This document shows positions 31,546 through 41,400 of a stretch of DNA of 64,000 nt, piece after piece. The stretch is from NCBI RefSeq assembly GCF_001428405.1, contig NZ_LMSL01000034.1, positions 62,622 through 126,621 on the forward strand, in the 5' to 3' direction. A program made the position numbers and the translations under genes. The notes under the pieces were generated by a model, which saw only the letters and a list, made by a program, of their open reading frames with translations, had not been told where the DNA came from and ran no database searches. Positions within the stretch are counted from its first letter, which is position 1, and each line of letters opens with the position of its first letter. This DNA comes from Frateuria sp. Soil773. GTDB taxonomy: Bacteria > Pseudomonadota > Gammaproteobacteria > Xanthomonadales > Rhodanobacteraceae.

Positions 31546-33429
31546 ATGGAAGCGAACGCGCGCCATCTCGAACGCATTTTCGATCAGACCATTCAGTATC
31601 AGATTCCGCTGTTCCAGCGGCCTTACGTCTGGACCGAGGAGCGGAACTGGACACCGTTGTGGGAGGACATTGAAGCCCTGTTGAGCAAGCAGCTCCGGGG
31701 CGACAAGGTTCACCCTCATTTCCTTGGCGCCGTGGTGCTGGAACAGTTGGCCAACCCCACCGGTTCCATTGAGAGCCGCCAAGTCATCGACGGCCAGCAG
31801 CGTTTCACCACTTTGCAATTGTTCCTCATTGCAGCGCGGGACCATGCCGCGCTCCAAGGGTTGCCGAAATACTCCGAGCGGCTGGGTGACCTGGTCGGGA
31901 ACCGGCGCAGCAAAATTGATCACGACGATGAAGCGTTCAAGGTTTGGCCGACGAACAGCGATCGCGCTGCGTTCCGTCTCGTCCATGAGGCGGGATCCGA
32001 GGCTGCCCTGAAAGCCGCGTTGAAGAGCCACCCTGGCCTGACCAGCAGCAACATCGTGGGGGCCTATCGGTTTTTCTACGCGAAGCTGGGTCAATGGCTT
32101 TCGGGCCAGTTGGACGATGAGGAGGACGAGGCGGCCTTGTCCGTCGCGACGGGAGAGACTCGCATGGAGGCGCTTTGGCAAACGGTCAAGGCGGCGCTGC
32201 AAGTCGTGGTCATCGACCTCGACAAGAACGACGAGACCCAGGTGATCTTCGAAACCCTCAACGCTCGCGGTGAGGACCTGTTACCGGCCGATCTGATCAA
32301 GAACTTCCTGTTCCGCCGGGCTGTCGCCCTGGGCGAGGACGTGGAAAAACTTTACGAGAAATATTGGCAGCGCTTTGATCAGCCGTTCTGGCGCGAAGAG
32401 ATCAAGCAGGGCCGGATCACCCGGCCGCGCATCGACGTCTTCATCAACTACTACCTCACGCTGATGACGCGCGATGAGGTGAAATCCGCCCACCTGTTCA
32501 ACGCCTTCAAGGCCTTTGCCGAGACCACCGCCTCGCCGGAGGGTTCGTTGATTCCGGTGCCCACCACCCCGGCTGAACACATCGAGCAACTGTCGCGCTA
32601 TGCCGATGTGTTCGAGAAATTCACCCGCCCCGGCGATCATCCACGCCTGGCGTTGTTCCTGCGTCGACTGGAAGCGGTGGACACCACCACGGTGTATCCG
32701 ATCCTGTTGCACGCTTACGCTGAACTGATGCCCGAGCGTCGGGACGAATTCGATGCCCTCCTGGGCGTGGTCGAATCGTTCCTCATGCGCCGCATGATTT
32801 GCGGCATGACGCCCAAGAACTACAACCGCCTGTTTGTGGATCTGATCAAAGCAGTGGAGCGGGACAGTGAAGTGTCCGCCGCCACCGTGGGCGCTCAACT
32901 GAGCAAGTCGCTGGCCATCACCAGCAAATTCCCCACGAACGACGAGCTGATCACGGCCATCTTCCAGATGCCGCTCTATGGCCGGCTGGCCCAGTTCAAG
33001 GTGCGAGCCATCCTGGAAGCCCTGGACACCTACGAACAACACCGCAAAAGCGAGGTGTTGCCGCTGCCGGACAAACTCACCATTGAACACGTCATGCCGC
33101 AGCAATGGCGCGATCACTGGCCTTTGCCGGCAGAAGTGGCCGCGGATCCGGTGGAGGCGCAAAAGGCTTCCGGGGCGCGCGATGTGCTGCTCAACACGCT
33201 GGGTAACCTCACGCTGATCACCGATTCACTCAATCCGGCGCTCTCCAATTCCGCGTGGTCGGTGAAACGACCGGAGTTGCTGAAATTCGCCAAGCTCAAC
33301 CTCACGCGCTATTTCCACGAGCCGCAGGCCGATGTGTGGAACGAGGAAGCGATCAGGGCCCGGACAGAAACGCTCTTCCTCCAACTTGCGAAAATCTGGC
33401 CCGCTCACACGCCGGTCGCATCGGCATGA
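31546..33429 (+). CDS. GmrSD-type DUF262/DUF1524 protein (putative type IV restriction or defence)
   Basis: 627 aa single-chain fusion. The N-terminal DUF262 (GmrS-like) part shows IPLFQRPYVW (20-29), I81DGQQR86 and later FETLNARGEDLLPADLIKNF. The C-terminal DUF1524 (GmrD-like) part shows IEHVMPQQW with His515 in an HNH-like motif, then NTLGNLTLI. Members cleave DNA with modified cytosines using nucleotide hydrolysis, or act as anti-phage systems such as BrxU. CAGGGGAGCCAC precedes the ATG. The next gene overlaps its stop and encodes a membrane protein, suggesting a two-component unit. It is cargo inside the transfer region. Confidence 0.85.
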   Translation: MEANARHLERIFDQTIQYQIPLFQRPYVWTEERNWTPLWEDIEALLSKQLRGDKVHPHFLGAVVLEQLANPTGSIESRQVIDGQQRFTTLQLFLIAARDHAALQGLPKYSERLGDLVGNRRSKIDHDDEAFKVWPTNSDRAAFRLVHEAGSEAALKAALKSHPGLTSSNIVGAYRFFYAKLGQWLSGQLDDEEDEAALSVATGETRMEALWQTVKAALQVVVIDLDKNDETQVIFETLNARGEDLLPADLIKNFLFRRAVALGEDVEKLYEKYWQRFDQPFWREEIKQGRITRPRIDVFINYYLTLMTRDEVKSAHLFNAFKAFAETTASPEGSLIPVPTTPAEHIEQLSRYADVFEKFTRPGDHPRLALFLRRLEAVDTTTVYPILLHAYAELMPERRDEFDALLGVVESFLMRRMICGMTPKNYNRLFVDLIKAVERDSEVSAATVGAQLSKSLAITSKFPTNDELITAIFQMPLYGRLAQFKVRAILEALDTYEQHRKSEVLPLPDKLTIEHVMPQQWRDHWPLPAEVAADPVEAQKASGARDVLLNTLGNLTLITDSLNPALSNSAWSVKRPELLKFAKLNLTRYFHEPQADVWNEEAIRARTETLFLQLAKIWPAHTPVASA

Positions 33430-33974
33430 GCGGGGCTCCCTTGTTCGCGCTGGTGTGGACCACGATGTGGGTCGTGGGCACGGTGGCTTTGGTCGCCTGG
33501 ACCCAATACCGGTTGCGCTTCAAGCAAGCGTGGTGGTGGGTGGCCTTTTTCGGCCTCTTCATCGGAGCATGTGTCCTGCTGGGCGTGCGGCGCGGACCGG
33601 TCGCCTGGGTGGTGGGCAACCTCATTGCTTGGTGTCTCTCAACGGATCGTTTCCAGAACTGGCTGGATTGCCGACGTGCGGGCAAGCGACTGGCTGCGGA
33701 AATTGGCATCAAGCCCAATCTGCTCTTTACAGCCATCGAACTGGCTTTCGAGCGTAGCGGGCAGAAGGGTGCGTCCGTGTTGTTTTTCGCTGGGCTCAAC
33801 CGCAACCCCGACATGCCGAAGGACGAAATCTATCGGACGATCATGCCGGGGCTGGTGATCGGTTTTGACATGCTGGAAAACCGATTCGGGCCGCAACAAG
33901 GCATTGAGGAGGCGAAAGCGAGGATCAGGCCATTGGTTCGTCAATATTGCGACGATCCACCCGATTGGGCTTAA
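33426..33974 (+). CDS. Membrane protein coupled to the GmrSD-like gene, 182 aa
   Basis: Overlaps the GmrSD-like stop by ATGA. Two or three transmembrane helices in the first 75 residues (LFALVWTTMWVVGTVALVAW; WWWVAFFGLFIGACVLLGV; VAWVVGNLIAWCLS) precede a cytoplasmic domain of about 105 residues rich in charge (KGASVLFFAGLNRNPDMPKD). No family recognised. Tight coupling to a restriction-like gene suggests a membrane effector or anchor of the same system, but the pairing could also be accidental. Confidence 0.65.
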   Translation: MSGAPLFALVWTTMWVVGTVALVAWTQYRLRFKQAWWWVAFFGLFIGACVLLGVRRGPVAWVVGNLIAWCLSTDRFQNWLDCRRAGKRLAAEIGIKPNLLFTAIELAFERSGQKGASVLFFAGLNRNPDMPKDEIYRTIMPGLVIGFDMLENRFGPQQGIEEAKARIRPLVRQYCDDPPDWA

Positions 33975-33997
33975 CCGCGCCTCCCTGCTACCTGGCC

Positions 33998-34025
33998 TTG
34001 ACGGCGCGAAGGGATCGGCTACTTG
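33998..34025 (+). promoter_or_regulatory. Promoter of the ardC operon
   Basis: TTGACG (33998-34003), 16-bp spacer, TACTTG (34020-34025). Confidence 0.6.
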
Positions 34026-34057
34026 TGTAACGGACTCCCCGTTTACAGGTGCCCGCC

Positions 34058-34258
34058 ATGGCGTTCTTCCGTCGAAAGCCTCACACCCCCGATCTGACCA
34101 CCGCCCGCGGCCGCGAGCGTCAAGCCGAGTGGGAAACCATCGCTGTTTCGCCAAAGATCCTCTATCCGGATCTGATGGGTGCGTTCCACGAGGACGCCCT
34201 GGACCTCGCCGATGCCCGCACCGCGCGCGATCGGTCGGAGGATCCGAGTCATGGCTGA
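34058..34258 (+). CDS. Hypothetical protein, 66 aa
   Basis: Starts at the ATG at 34058 (a GTG at 34049 is possible) and overlaps ardC by 8 bp. Basic first third (FFRRKPHTPD), acidic end. First gene of the ardC operon; no family recognised. Confidence 0.55.
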   Translation: MAFFRRKPHTPDLTTARGRERQAEWETIAVSPKILYPDLMGAFHEDALDLADARTARDRSEDPSHG

Positions 34259-35264
34259 TGGCGCACCCAAACAGTCCTACGCGGAACGCGTGGCCGGTCA
34301 GCTCATCGAACAGCTGGAAGCCGGCACGGCGCCCTGGCAGAAACCCTGGAACCCGAACGTGGCCGGGTCGAACATGCCGCAAAATCCCGTGAGCGAAAGG
34401 CGCTACCGCGGAATCAATGCGGTTTACCTCATGGCGCAGGGCCACGTCATGGCGCAGGGCCACGACGACCCACGGTGGTGCACGTATAAACAAGCCGAGG
34501 CCCAGGGCTGGCAAGTGCGCCGCGGAGAGAAGGGCACGAGCGTCGAATACTGGCAGTGGGAGAAGGACGAAAAAGGACCCGATGGCAAACGCCTCACCGT
34601 GAAACTGGATCGCCCCAAGGTTTTCTGGGCGACCGTGTTTCACGCCTCGCAGATTGATGGCATCCCCGAATACGAGCCACCCGTGCGCACCTGGGATCCG
34701 AATGAGCGGGCCGAAGCCCTGCTGAAAGCCAGTGGGGCGTGGATCGACCACCGCGATGGCGATGCCGCGTTCTACTCACCCGCTTCCGATCGGATCATTC
34801 TGCCGCTGGTCGAATCATTCGCGACCGACGATCGCTATTACGCGACCGCGTTGCACGAGCTTGGTCACTGGACCGGGCACCCCTCACGCCTGGCCCGTGA
34901 CATGACCGGCACGTTCGCGAGCGAAAGCTACGCCAAGGAAGAATTGCGCGCCGAAATCAGCAGCTTGATGGTGGGCAACGAGCTCGGCATCGGCCACGAC
35001 CCGGGCCAACATGCAGCATACGTGAAGTCGTGGATCAAAGCGTTGAAAGAGGACCCGCGCGAAATTTTCCGCGCGGCCGCCGATGCGGAGAAGATCCATG
35101 GTTTCGTCATGGCCTTCGATCGTCAATACGCGCAAGAGCAGGAACAGCAGAAGCACGATCAAAACCGCCCCACGGCCAAGGTCCAGGAGGAACATCAGGC
35201 CCCGGCACCCGTTCCGGCGGCCCGGCCCGCTCCCGCGCACCGTCAGCCGGAGATGGCCCGATGA
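34251..35264 (+). CDS. ardC: ArdC-like antirestriction protein
   Basis: 337 aa. The N-terminal ArdC domain (SYAERVAGQLIEQLEAGTAP, WQKPW, RYRGINAVYLM) binds single-stranded DNA. The C-terminal zincin-like domain has H202ELGHWTGH with a downstream glutamate (KEELRAEISSLM). ArdC proteins protect incoming conjugative DNA from host nucleases, so the gene fits early expression in the recipient. A perfect 18-bp tandem duplication (34429-34464) repeats the residues MAQGHV/MAQGHD next to the conserved VYLM and is probably recent. A proline-rich tail follows the metalloprotease domain. Confidence 0.88.
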   Translation: MADGAPKQSYAERVAGQLIEQLEAGTAPWQKPWNPNVAGSNMPQNPVSERRYRGINAVYLMAQGHVMAQGHDDPRWCTYKQAEAQGWQVRRGEKGTSVEYWQWEKDEKGPDGKRLTVKLDRPKVFWATVFHASQIDGIPEYEPPVRTWDPNERAEALLKASGAWIDHRDGDAAFYSPASDRIILPLVESFATDDRYYATALHELGHWTGHPSRLARDMTGTFASESYAKEELRAEISSLMVGNELGIGHDPGQHAAYVKSWIKALKEDPREIFRAAADAEKIHGFVMAFDRQYAQEQEQQKHDQNRPTAKVQEEHQAPAPVPAARPAPAHRQPEMAR

Positions 35265-35668
35265 CCCTCCGCCTCGTTTACTCCCGCCCATGCACGTCCG
35301 ACGTGTTGCTCACGGCCTTGTGCAAGGCCGCTCATGAGTTGATTTGGGCGGACGAAGATGCCAACTGGCATCACCACCTGCAGGACGCTGCCGAATACTC
35401 GCTGACACGACAGAAGGCGATGGCCCGTGTCGAACGGATCCTGGTGCACGCGGAGCGGTGCCACATCCTCACCGGTCCCGGTGTCCGCCGGCTCATGACT
35501 GCGGTCTTCGATGCGATGGTGTGCGCCCGGTGGCGACACGCGGCGAAGCAGATCCCAGGCCTCGATGCGGCATCTCAGATCGCGGCCCTCCCGCGCACCC
35601 TGCGCCAGGTGTGGCGCCTGGGCCGCGTGCAGTCCGCCGTCACCCGCACATTGAGGCTCGCGTCATGA
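35261..35668 (+). CDS. Hypothetical protein, 135 aa
   Basis: Coupled to ardC by ATGA. Mostly helical and basic, with DANWHHHLQDAAEYSLTRQK and C-terminal RQVWRLGRVQSAVTRTL. It may bind nucleic acid. Family unknown. Confidence 0.6.
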   Translation: MTLRLVYSRPCTSDVLLTALCKAAHELIWADEDANWHHHLQDAAEYSLTRQKAMARVERILVHAERCHILTGPGVRRLMTAVFDAMVCARWRHAAKQIPGLDAASQIAALPRTLRQVWRLGRVQSAVTRTLRLAS

Positions 35669-36114
35669 CCGCGGAACAAATCGAACAGGCCCAGGCGAAA
35701 CTTTTTCAAGCAGCGGCCCGCGGGGACGTGCTCCAAATGAGGAGCGCCCTGGTCGCCGGGGCGAAACTGGACGCCCCTCGCGCAGGCATCGGCGACACCG
35801 CCCTGAACCTCGCGGCCGCCATGGGCCAGGAACAGTCCGTCGTCTTCTTGCTCGAAGCGGGCGCCGATCCCGACATGCAGAACAGCTCGGGCCGCACGGC
35901 ACTGCATGAAGCCGCGTTCTTGAAGACCCCCGCCATCTGGAACCGTCTGATTGATGCCGGGGCGAGCACGGACATCGTGAGCGTGAACGGGCAAACGCCG
36001 ATCAGCTTGCGCGACACCCTGGCGTTCGGTGCAGCGATGGTGGAATACAGCCAGGAGCAGGGCCAACAGGCCATGGGGCAGCCCCGGGAACGCGAACTGT
36101 CGCGCGGGCGGTGA
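35665..36114 (+). CDS. Ankyrin-repeat protein, 149 aa
   Basis: Coupled to the previous gene by ATGA. About three ankyrin repeats: GDVLQMRSALVAGAKLD, GDTALNLAAAMGQEQSVVFL and GRTALHEAAFLKTPAIWNRL. A protein-binding solenoid with unknown target. It is cotranslated with the antirestriction gene, which suggests that it modulates that activity or blocks a host defence protein. Confidence 0.75.
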   Translation: MTAEQIEQAQAKLFQAAARGDVLQMRSALVAGAKLDAPRAGIGDTALNLAAAMGQEQSVVFLLEAGADPDMQNSSGRTALHEAAFLKTPAIWNRLIDAGASTDIVSVNGQTPISLRDTLAFGAAMVEYSQEQGQQAMGQPRERELSRGR

Positions 36115-36117
36115 CGC

Positions 36118-38262
36118 GTGGCCCGTCACGTCCTCAATCTCTTTTTCCAGGGCGTCCCCGCGAACCATCCGCCGGCGGTGTGGATCCGTCAGGTTGATCA
36201 CGCGTTGCTCGCGGGCCTCGCCACATTTTTCGCAGTCGCCCTGGGCCTGGGTTGGGTGGCCTGGCGACCCCTGTTGGGGAGCCCCGTGCCCGATGGTGGT
36301 TTGCTGGCGCAGCTGTTCGGCTACCCGTTCCTGCTGCTCTCCCAGCTCAGCGGTGGCCACTTCTTCCGCCATGCCGCGGTGGACAACCCCGCCGCGTTGT
36401 CGCTGTTCGCTCTGCACGTCCGGCTCTTCCCCATTTGGCTGCTTTCGCTTTCAGCCGGCACCGCACTCTTCATCTCAGGGCTGAAACCCTGGCGCCGGAT
36501 GCGGCACCTCGAAGGACCGCAGCTGCTCGACGGACAGGAAGCGATCGACGCGGCCCAGCGTGAAGCCGCCAAGGAGCTCGGCGGCCAGGAACCTTTCATG
36601 TGGCTGGGTCCGTATTTGCCGCTCCCGAAAACTCGCTGGACGCGCGGCCTCATCCTGTATGGCTCGCCTGGCTCCGGTAAAACCGTGGTGCTGCAAGAGA
36701 TCGTGCGTCAGCTGATCGAGGCCAATCACCGGGGATTTTTCTACGATGTGAAAGGAGACCTGTCGGCGTGTTGGCTCGGCATGAACGGCACCGTGGGCCT
36801 CCTTTGCCCCTGGGACAAACGCAGCTTGGTGTGGGACGTCGGCCGAGACGTGCGCAGCCCGAGCCAGGCTCAGGTTTTCGCCGCCGCACTGGTGCCCGAT
36901 GCCGGCGGCGACGGAAAATTCTGGGCCAGCGCCGCCCGGCAGTTGCTCGAAGGCACGCTCATCTCCCTTCAAAACGAGCTCGGCATCAACTGGGGCTGGC
37001 GCACGCTCGCTGAGCGCCTGGCCGTGGATTCCGTGTTCATGGCCGAGCGCATGGCCAAGCACTCGCCGATGGCCGAACTCCTGGTGAAGGACCCGACGTC
37101 CACCACCACATCCAGCGTGTTGGCGACGCTGGTCGGTTACACGAAAATGGTTCAGGACCTCGCCCGGGCGTGGTCCGATGGCGAAGATGAAGCCGGCAAC
37201 TTTCGCCCCTCCATTTCCTTCACCGCCTGGGCCAAAGACAAGTATCCCGCGAAAATCCGTCAGATCATCTTTCAGGCTGGCCCGGACCGCAGCATGACCA
37301 CGGCCCTGGCTTCGGCCATTCTCAACGTGCTCACCCCGGAACTCTTGTCCGCCGCATTGCCCGATGACGAGCTCGGCCGCACCATCGCACTCGTCCTGGA
37401 CGAGGCCAGCAGCCTGGGTCCCGTGCCCTTCCAAGGCTGGATCGAACGTGGCCGCTCCAAAGGGCTGATTGTGTGTTTGGCCGTCCAAACGCTCGACCAG
37501 ATCAAAGAGGTGTGGGGCGAGGAAACCATGCATGGGTTGGGCGCGATGATCGGCACCCATCTGGTGTTCCGCGTCCAGCAATCCGTCAGCCGCGACACCA
37601 TTGCGGAGCAGTTCGGCAAAGCCCGTTGGTCCGTCACCGGGGTGTCCTCGACGGCCAATGGCACGAGCACGACCGTGCACGAGGAAAACCGCGCGGTGGT
37701 GCAACCCCATGAGTTGTCCGAGCTGGGCAAAGTGACCGGCAAACGCTTCCCGATGGGTTGGGGCATCCGCGCCATGGTCGCCTTGGGCGGCGACGTGCTC
37801 ACGCTGGATTTCCCAGGTGTGAGCCCACCCAAACGGCGCACCCCGCACCGGCCCGCGAAGTGGACCCGCGGCCCCGCACGGCCGGGCATGACCCCTGAGC
37901 AAACGCCCATCGAACGGCTGATGCTGGCGAAGCAGAAGGAAATCGAGGCCAACGCGCAAAAGGAAAAGGACAAGGCCCAGAACGCGGCGGCGCTGGCTGA
38001 GATGAAGGCGCGCCAGGACGAGCGCCGCGCCAAGGCCCGGGAACAAGCCCGCGAACGCGTGCTGAAACAGACCGAAGACACGGGGCCGATGTTTCCGTAT
38101 GAAGCAGCCACGGAAGCCGAAGAGCGCGATCACATCGCGTGGGCCCTGGCGCGCACCCAGCCCGCGCACCCGGATCACGATCCCTTCGAGCCCGACAGCA
38201 CGCCATTGCAACGTATCCATGCTGGGGCGAACCGGACCACCACGGACACGCCGGCTCCCTGA
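36118..38262 (+). CDS. traD: TraD-like conjugative coupling protein (VirD4 family)
   Basis: 714 aa from a GTG start. Two N-terminal transmembrane regions (about 30-55 and 100-125) precede the ATPase with Walker A G182SPGSGKT189, FYDVKGDLS and Walker B ALVLDEASS (near 428), then WIERGRSKGLIVCLAVQTLD. It links the TraI relaxosome to the secretion channel and powers DNA export. A charged coiled-coil-like tail (about 600-690) may bind the relaxase. Placed directly before traI as in MOBF systems. Confidence 0.88.
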   Translation: MARHVLNLFFQGVPANHPPAVWIRQVDHALLAGLATFFAVALGLGWVAWRPLLGSPVPDGGLLAQLFGYPFLLLSQLSGGHFFRHAAVDNPAALSLFALHVRLFPIWLLSLSAGTALFISGLKPWRRMRHLEGPQLLDGQEAIDAAQREAAKELGGQEPFMWLGPYLPLPKTRWTRGLILYGSPGSGKTVVLQEIVRQLIEANHRGFFYDVKGDLSACWLGMNGTVGLLCPWDKRSLVWDVGRDVRSPSQAQVFAAALVPDAGGDGKFWASAARQLLEGTLISLQNELGINWGWRTLAERLAVDSVFMAERMAKHSPMAELLVKDPTSTTTSSVLATLVGYTKMVQDLARAWSDGEDEAGNFRPSISFTAWAKDKYPAKIRQIIFQAGPDRSMTTALASAILNVLTPELLSAALPDDELGRTIALVLDEASSLGPVPFQGWIERGRSKGLIVCLAVQTLDQIKEVWGEETMHGLGAMIGTHLVFRVQQSVSRDTIAEQFGKARWSVTGVSSTANGTSTTVHEENRAVVQPHELSELGKVTGKRFPMGWGIRAMVALGGDVLTLDFPGVSPPKRRTPHRPAKWTRGPARPGMTPEQTPIERLMLAKQKEIEANAQKEKDKAQNAAALAEMKARQDERRAKAREQARERVLKQTEDTGPMFPYEAATEAEERDHIAWALARTQPAHPDHDPFEPDSTPLQRIHAGANRTTTDTPAP

Positions 38263-38474
38263 AAAAGAGAAGGCCCCGCGAAGGGGCCTCCCGTCCAGCA
38301 CGCGCCCGACCAAGGTTCGTGCCGGACTTGTCAGCGCCAAGCGCCCATCGAAGCACTGGCCCAGGAGAGGGATCGCTGACACCTCGAAGCATGGCGCAAA
38401 GCGTGTCGCTGTCAAGGCAGGCCTCGACAGTCCGAAGAATTCGCCTAACGTAGTCGGAGACCCGGAGAATTCTC
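38263..38474. promoter_or_regulatory. traI promoter and possible oriT region
   Basis: Contains hairpin GGCCCC-GCGAA-GGGGCC (38272-38288), the inverted repeat GTCAGCG (38330-38336)/CGCTGAC (38374-38380), the direct repeat TCGAAGCA (38348 and 38384), and a promoter TCGACA-N16-TAACGT (38424-38451). Such inverted and direct repeats beside a relaxase gene could be the nick region, but no nic motif is proven. GGAGACCCGGAG provides the ribosome site. Confidence 0.45.
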
Positions 38475-41400
38475 ATGCTCAGCATCGCCGCCATCAAAAA
38501 CACTTCCGCCGATGGATCCGGTGGAGGGATGCCAGCGTATCTGAAATCGACTGAGTATTATCTGGACGCTACGGGCGTCGAGCAGAGCTCATCCAAATGG
38601 TGTGGACGAGGTGCCGATGCGCTCGGGCTGACGGGACAGACCGTCACCGAAGAGCTCATGGACAAACTCGCCGACGGCTTTGCACCGGACGGCACGAAGC
38701 TCCGCCAGAACGCCGGCCGCAAACCCGAGTTTCGCCCGACCCTCGACCGTAACGGCCAGCAACGCCTCGATGAGCAGGGGCAGCCGATGGGGGTGTGGGT
38801 GGGAGAAAGGGTGGGCTTTGATTGCACGTTTTCCGCGCCCAAGTCATTCTCCATCGCTTTTGCTGCCGCCGATCCCGCGTTGCGTGATCGCATGTTGGAC
38901 ACGCATCACAAAGCCGTGGAAACCGGCCTGCGCATGATGGAACTGCACGCGGCGGAAACCCGGCGCGGCCACGGCTCGAAAGACGTCATCGAAGTGGATG
39001 GCCTCCTGGTCTCTCGCCACACCCACTATGCCGCTCGCGAACACGACAAGGTCGACGGGACGCCAGGCACCGGCATCGACATGCAAGTGCACACGCACGC
39101 CCTGGTTTACAACGTGTGCTTGGGGAAGGATGGCAAATGGGCCACGCTCGAACCGCGTGAAATGTATGCCTGGAAAATGGCGGTGGGTGCAATCTATCGC
39201 GCCGAGTTGGCCAAGGGCCTGCAAGCGCTGGGTTTCGGCATCGAAGACGACATTCGCTTGGATGAAAATGGCCAGGTCAAGGACCGGTTTTTCAAGGTCA
39301 GCGGGGTGCCCGACGAGCTGGTGCGCGAGCGCTCCGGTCGCAGGAAGCAGATCGAGGCCTTCATGGAAGCCAACCCCGAGGCCTCCGCGCAGGAGGCCAC
39401 GATGGCCACGCGAGCCGGTAAGGATGAGCCATCGTTTGGCGAGCTGGTCAACAGCATCTGGAAGGATGAATTGAACGACTGGCGGGCGCGCAACCCGGGC
39501 CAGTTTCCGCAAGACATGCGCGAATTGTTGAACCGCCCGTTGACGCCCGAGCAGCAACAGGAACAAGAGCGCCAAGCCCAGCGCACGCAGCAGGAGCAGG
39601 ACAAGGAGATCCTGGACGAGCTGCACGAAACGCAGAGCGTGTGGTCGCGCAAGGATTTGACTCGGGCGATCGCCGAACGCTCAGCGGGCAAACGCGACGC
39701 CGCCGGGATCATCCATGAAGTGTCCCAGTTCCTTGGCCGGAACGACCTGGCTCTGATCCTGCCGGAAGCGATCCACAAAGACGATCGCGGCGAAAAATTG
39801 GCCCGGCGTCACCGTGCGGTGCGCTTTGCGGATCCGAAGGTGGTCGCGCAGGAGCAGACATTGGTGCGTGAAGCACTGGCGCGCAAAGACGAGCAAACCA
39901 TCCGCCTCGATCCCGAGTCGGTGAAAGTGGCCGTGGCTGAGATGGAAAAAGAGCGCGGTTTCCAGCTCAATGCTGAGCAGCTGAAATCCGTGGATTTCGT
40001 GTGCCTGGAATCCGGGGGCGTGGCCGTGGTCGAAGGCCGCGCCGGCACCGGCAAAACCACGTCCGCCGATGCGATCGTTAAGGCTTTCCAGGCCAGCGGC
40101 TTCGAGGTGATTGGCGCCGCAACCGGTTGGGATGCGGCGAAAAAACTGGAAAGCGAAAGCGCGGGCGCCATCACCGGCCACTCGATCGCCTCACTCAATG
40201 CGAAACTCGACAAAGGCAAAATGCAGCTCAACGACAAGACCCTGTTGATCGTCGATGAGGCCGGCATGGTGGGCACCCCTTCGCTCACGAAACTCATGAG
40301 CCACGCCCATGCGGCGGGCGCGAAAGTGTTGCTCCAAGGAGACAAGCTCCAATTGCAGTCCGTGGAGCGTGGCGGCCCCTTGCGCTTGCTCGCCAAGGAA
40401 CTCGGCAGCGTCGACTTGCGCGACATCCGGCGCCAGCGCCACCAGGCCGACCGGGACACCGCCCACGAATTTTACGCAGCCGGCGACGACACCTTGCGCA
40501 GCCGCGGACAAAACCTGGCCGCGGGCACCGCGATCCTCCAACGCATGGAACAGCGCGGCCAACTTCAAGGCTACGCCGACCGCGACCAGGCGAAAAAATA
40601 CCTCGTGCAAGACTACATGCAGTCACCGTTACCGGCCCGCGAAAAACTCATCATTGCCGGCCCCCGCGCGGATGTGGCGGAACTCAATCATCTGGTGCGC
40701 CAGGCCCACCGCGATCGCGGTGAACTGGGTCCCGATGTGGCGGTGGACGTGCGCCACCCGCGCACGGACGTGAAGGAAACCGTGGCGCTGGCCGTGGGCG
40801 ACCGGGTCCGCTTCGGCAAGAAGGACGAAGACCTCGGCCTGGTCAATGGCACCCGGGCCGTGGTGACCGGACTGACGAAACAGAAGGATGGCCACGTGCA
40901 CATTGAGGCCACCATCGAAAGCGACATCAAAACGCAGGACGGCCGGAAACTCAGCTTTTCGACGGCGGACTACGCGTATCTCGAACATGGCTATGCGGGC
41001 ACCGTCCACAAGAGCCAGGGGCAGGGCAAAGAACAGGTCTTCCACTGTTTCCACCGTGGCATGACCGATCGGCAACTCTCCCTCGTCGCCTTCACCCGCG
41101 CCAAAGATTCGTATGCGATGTATGGCGGTCCAGAAATTCACGACATCGGCATCGACGCCTCATTCGCGACCGACCGCTTGCAAACGAACGCGTTGACCGA
41201 GGGCTTGCATGGCAAGACCACGCAGGAGGTCATCCGCGAGCGAGCGGCCGCGCTGGAAGCCCAGACCCGTGCGGACAGTGAAGCCAAACGCCAGGCGCGG
41301 AACGAACCCCACGCCATGCGTGAGCAGCCCACGCCTGAGCGGCCCACCGCGGAACAGACGGCTGAGCGGCAACCGGACCCGCGCACCGTGCGCGCCGCGG

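Noticed and set aside
36475-38415. 646-codon open frame opposite traD
   Set aside because: Shadow of a high-GC coding region. The plus strand encodes clear Walker A and B motifs.
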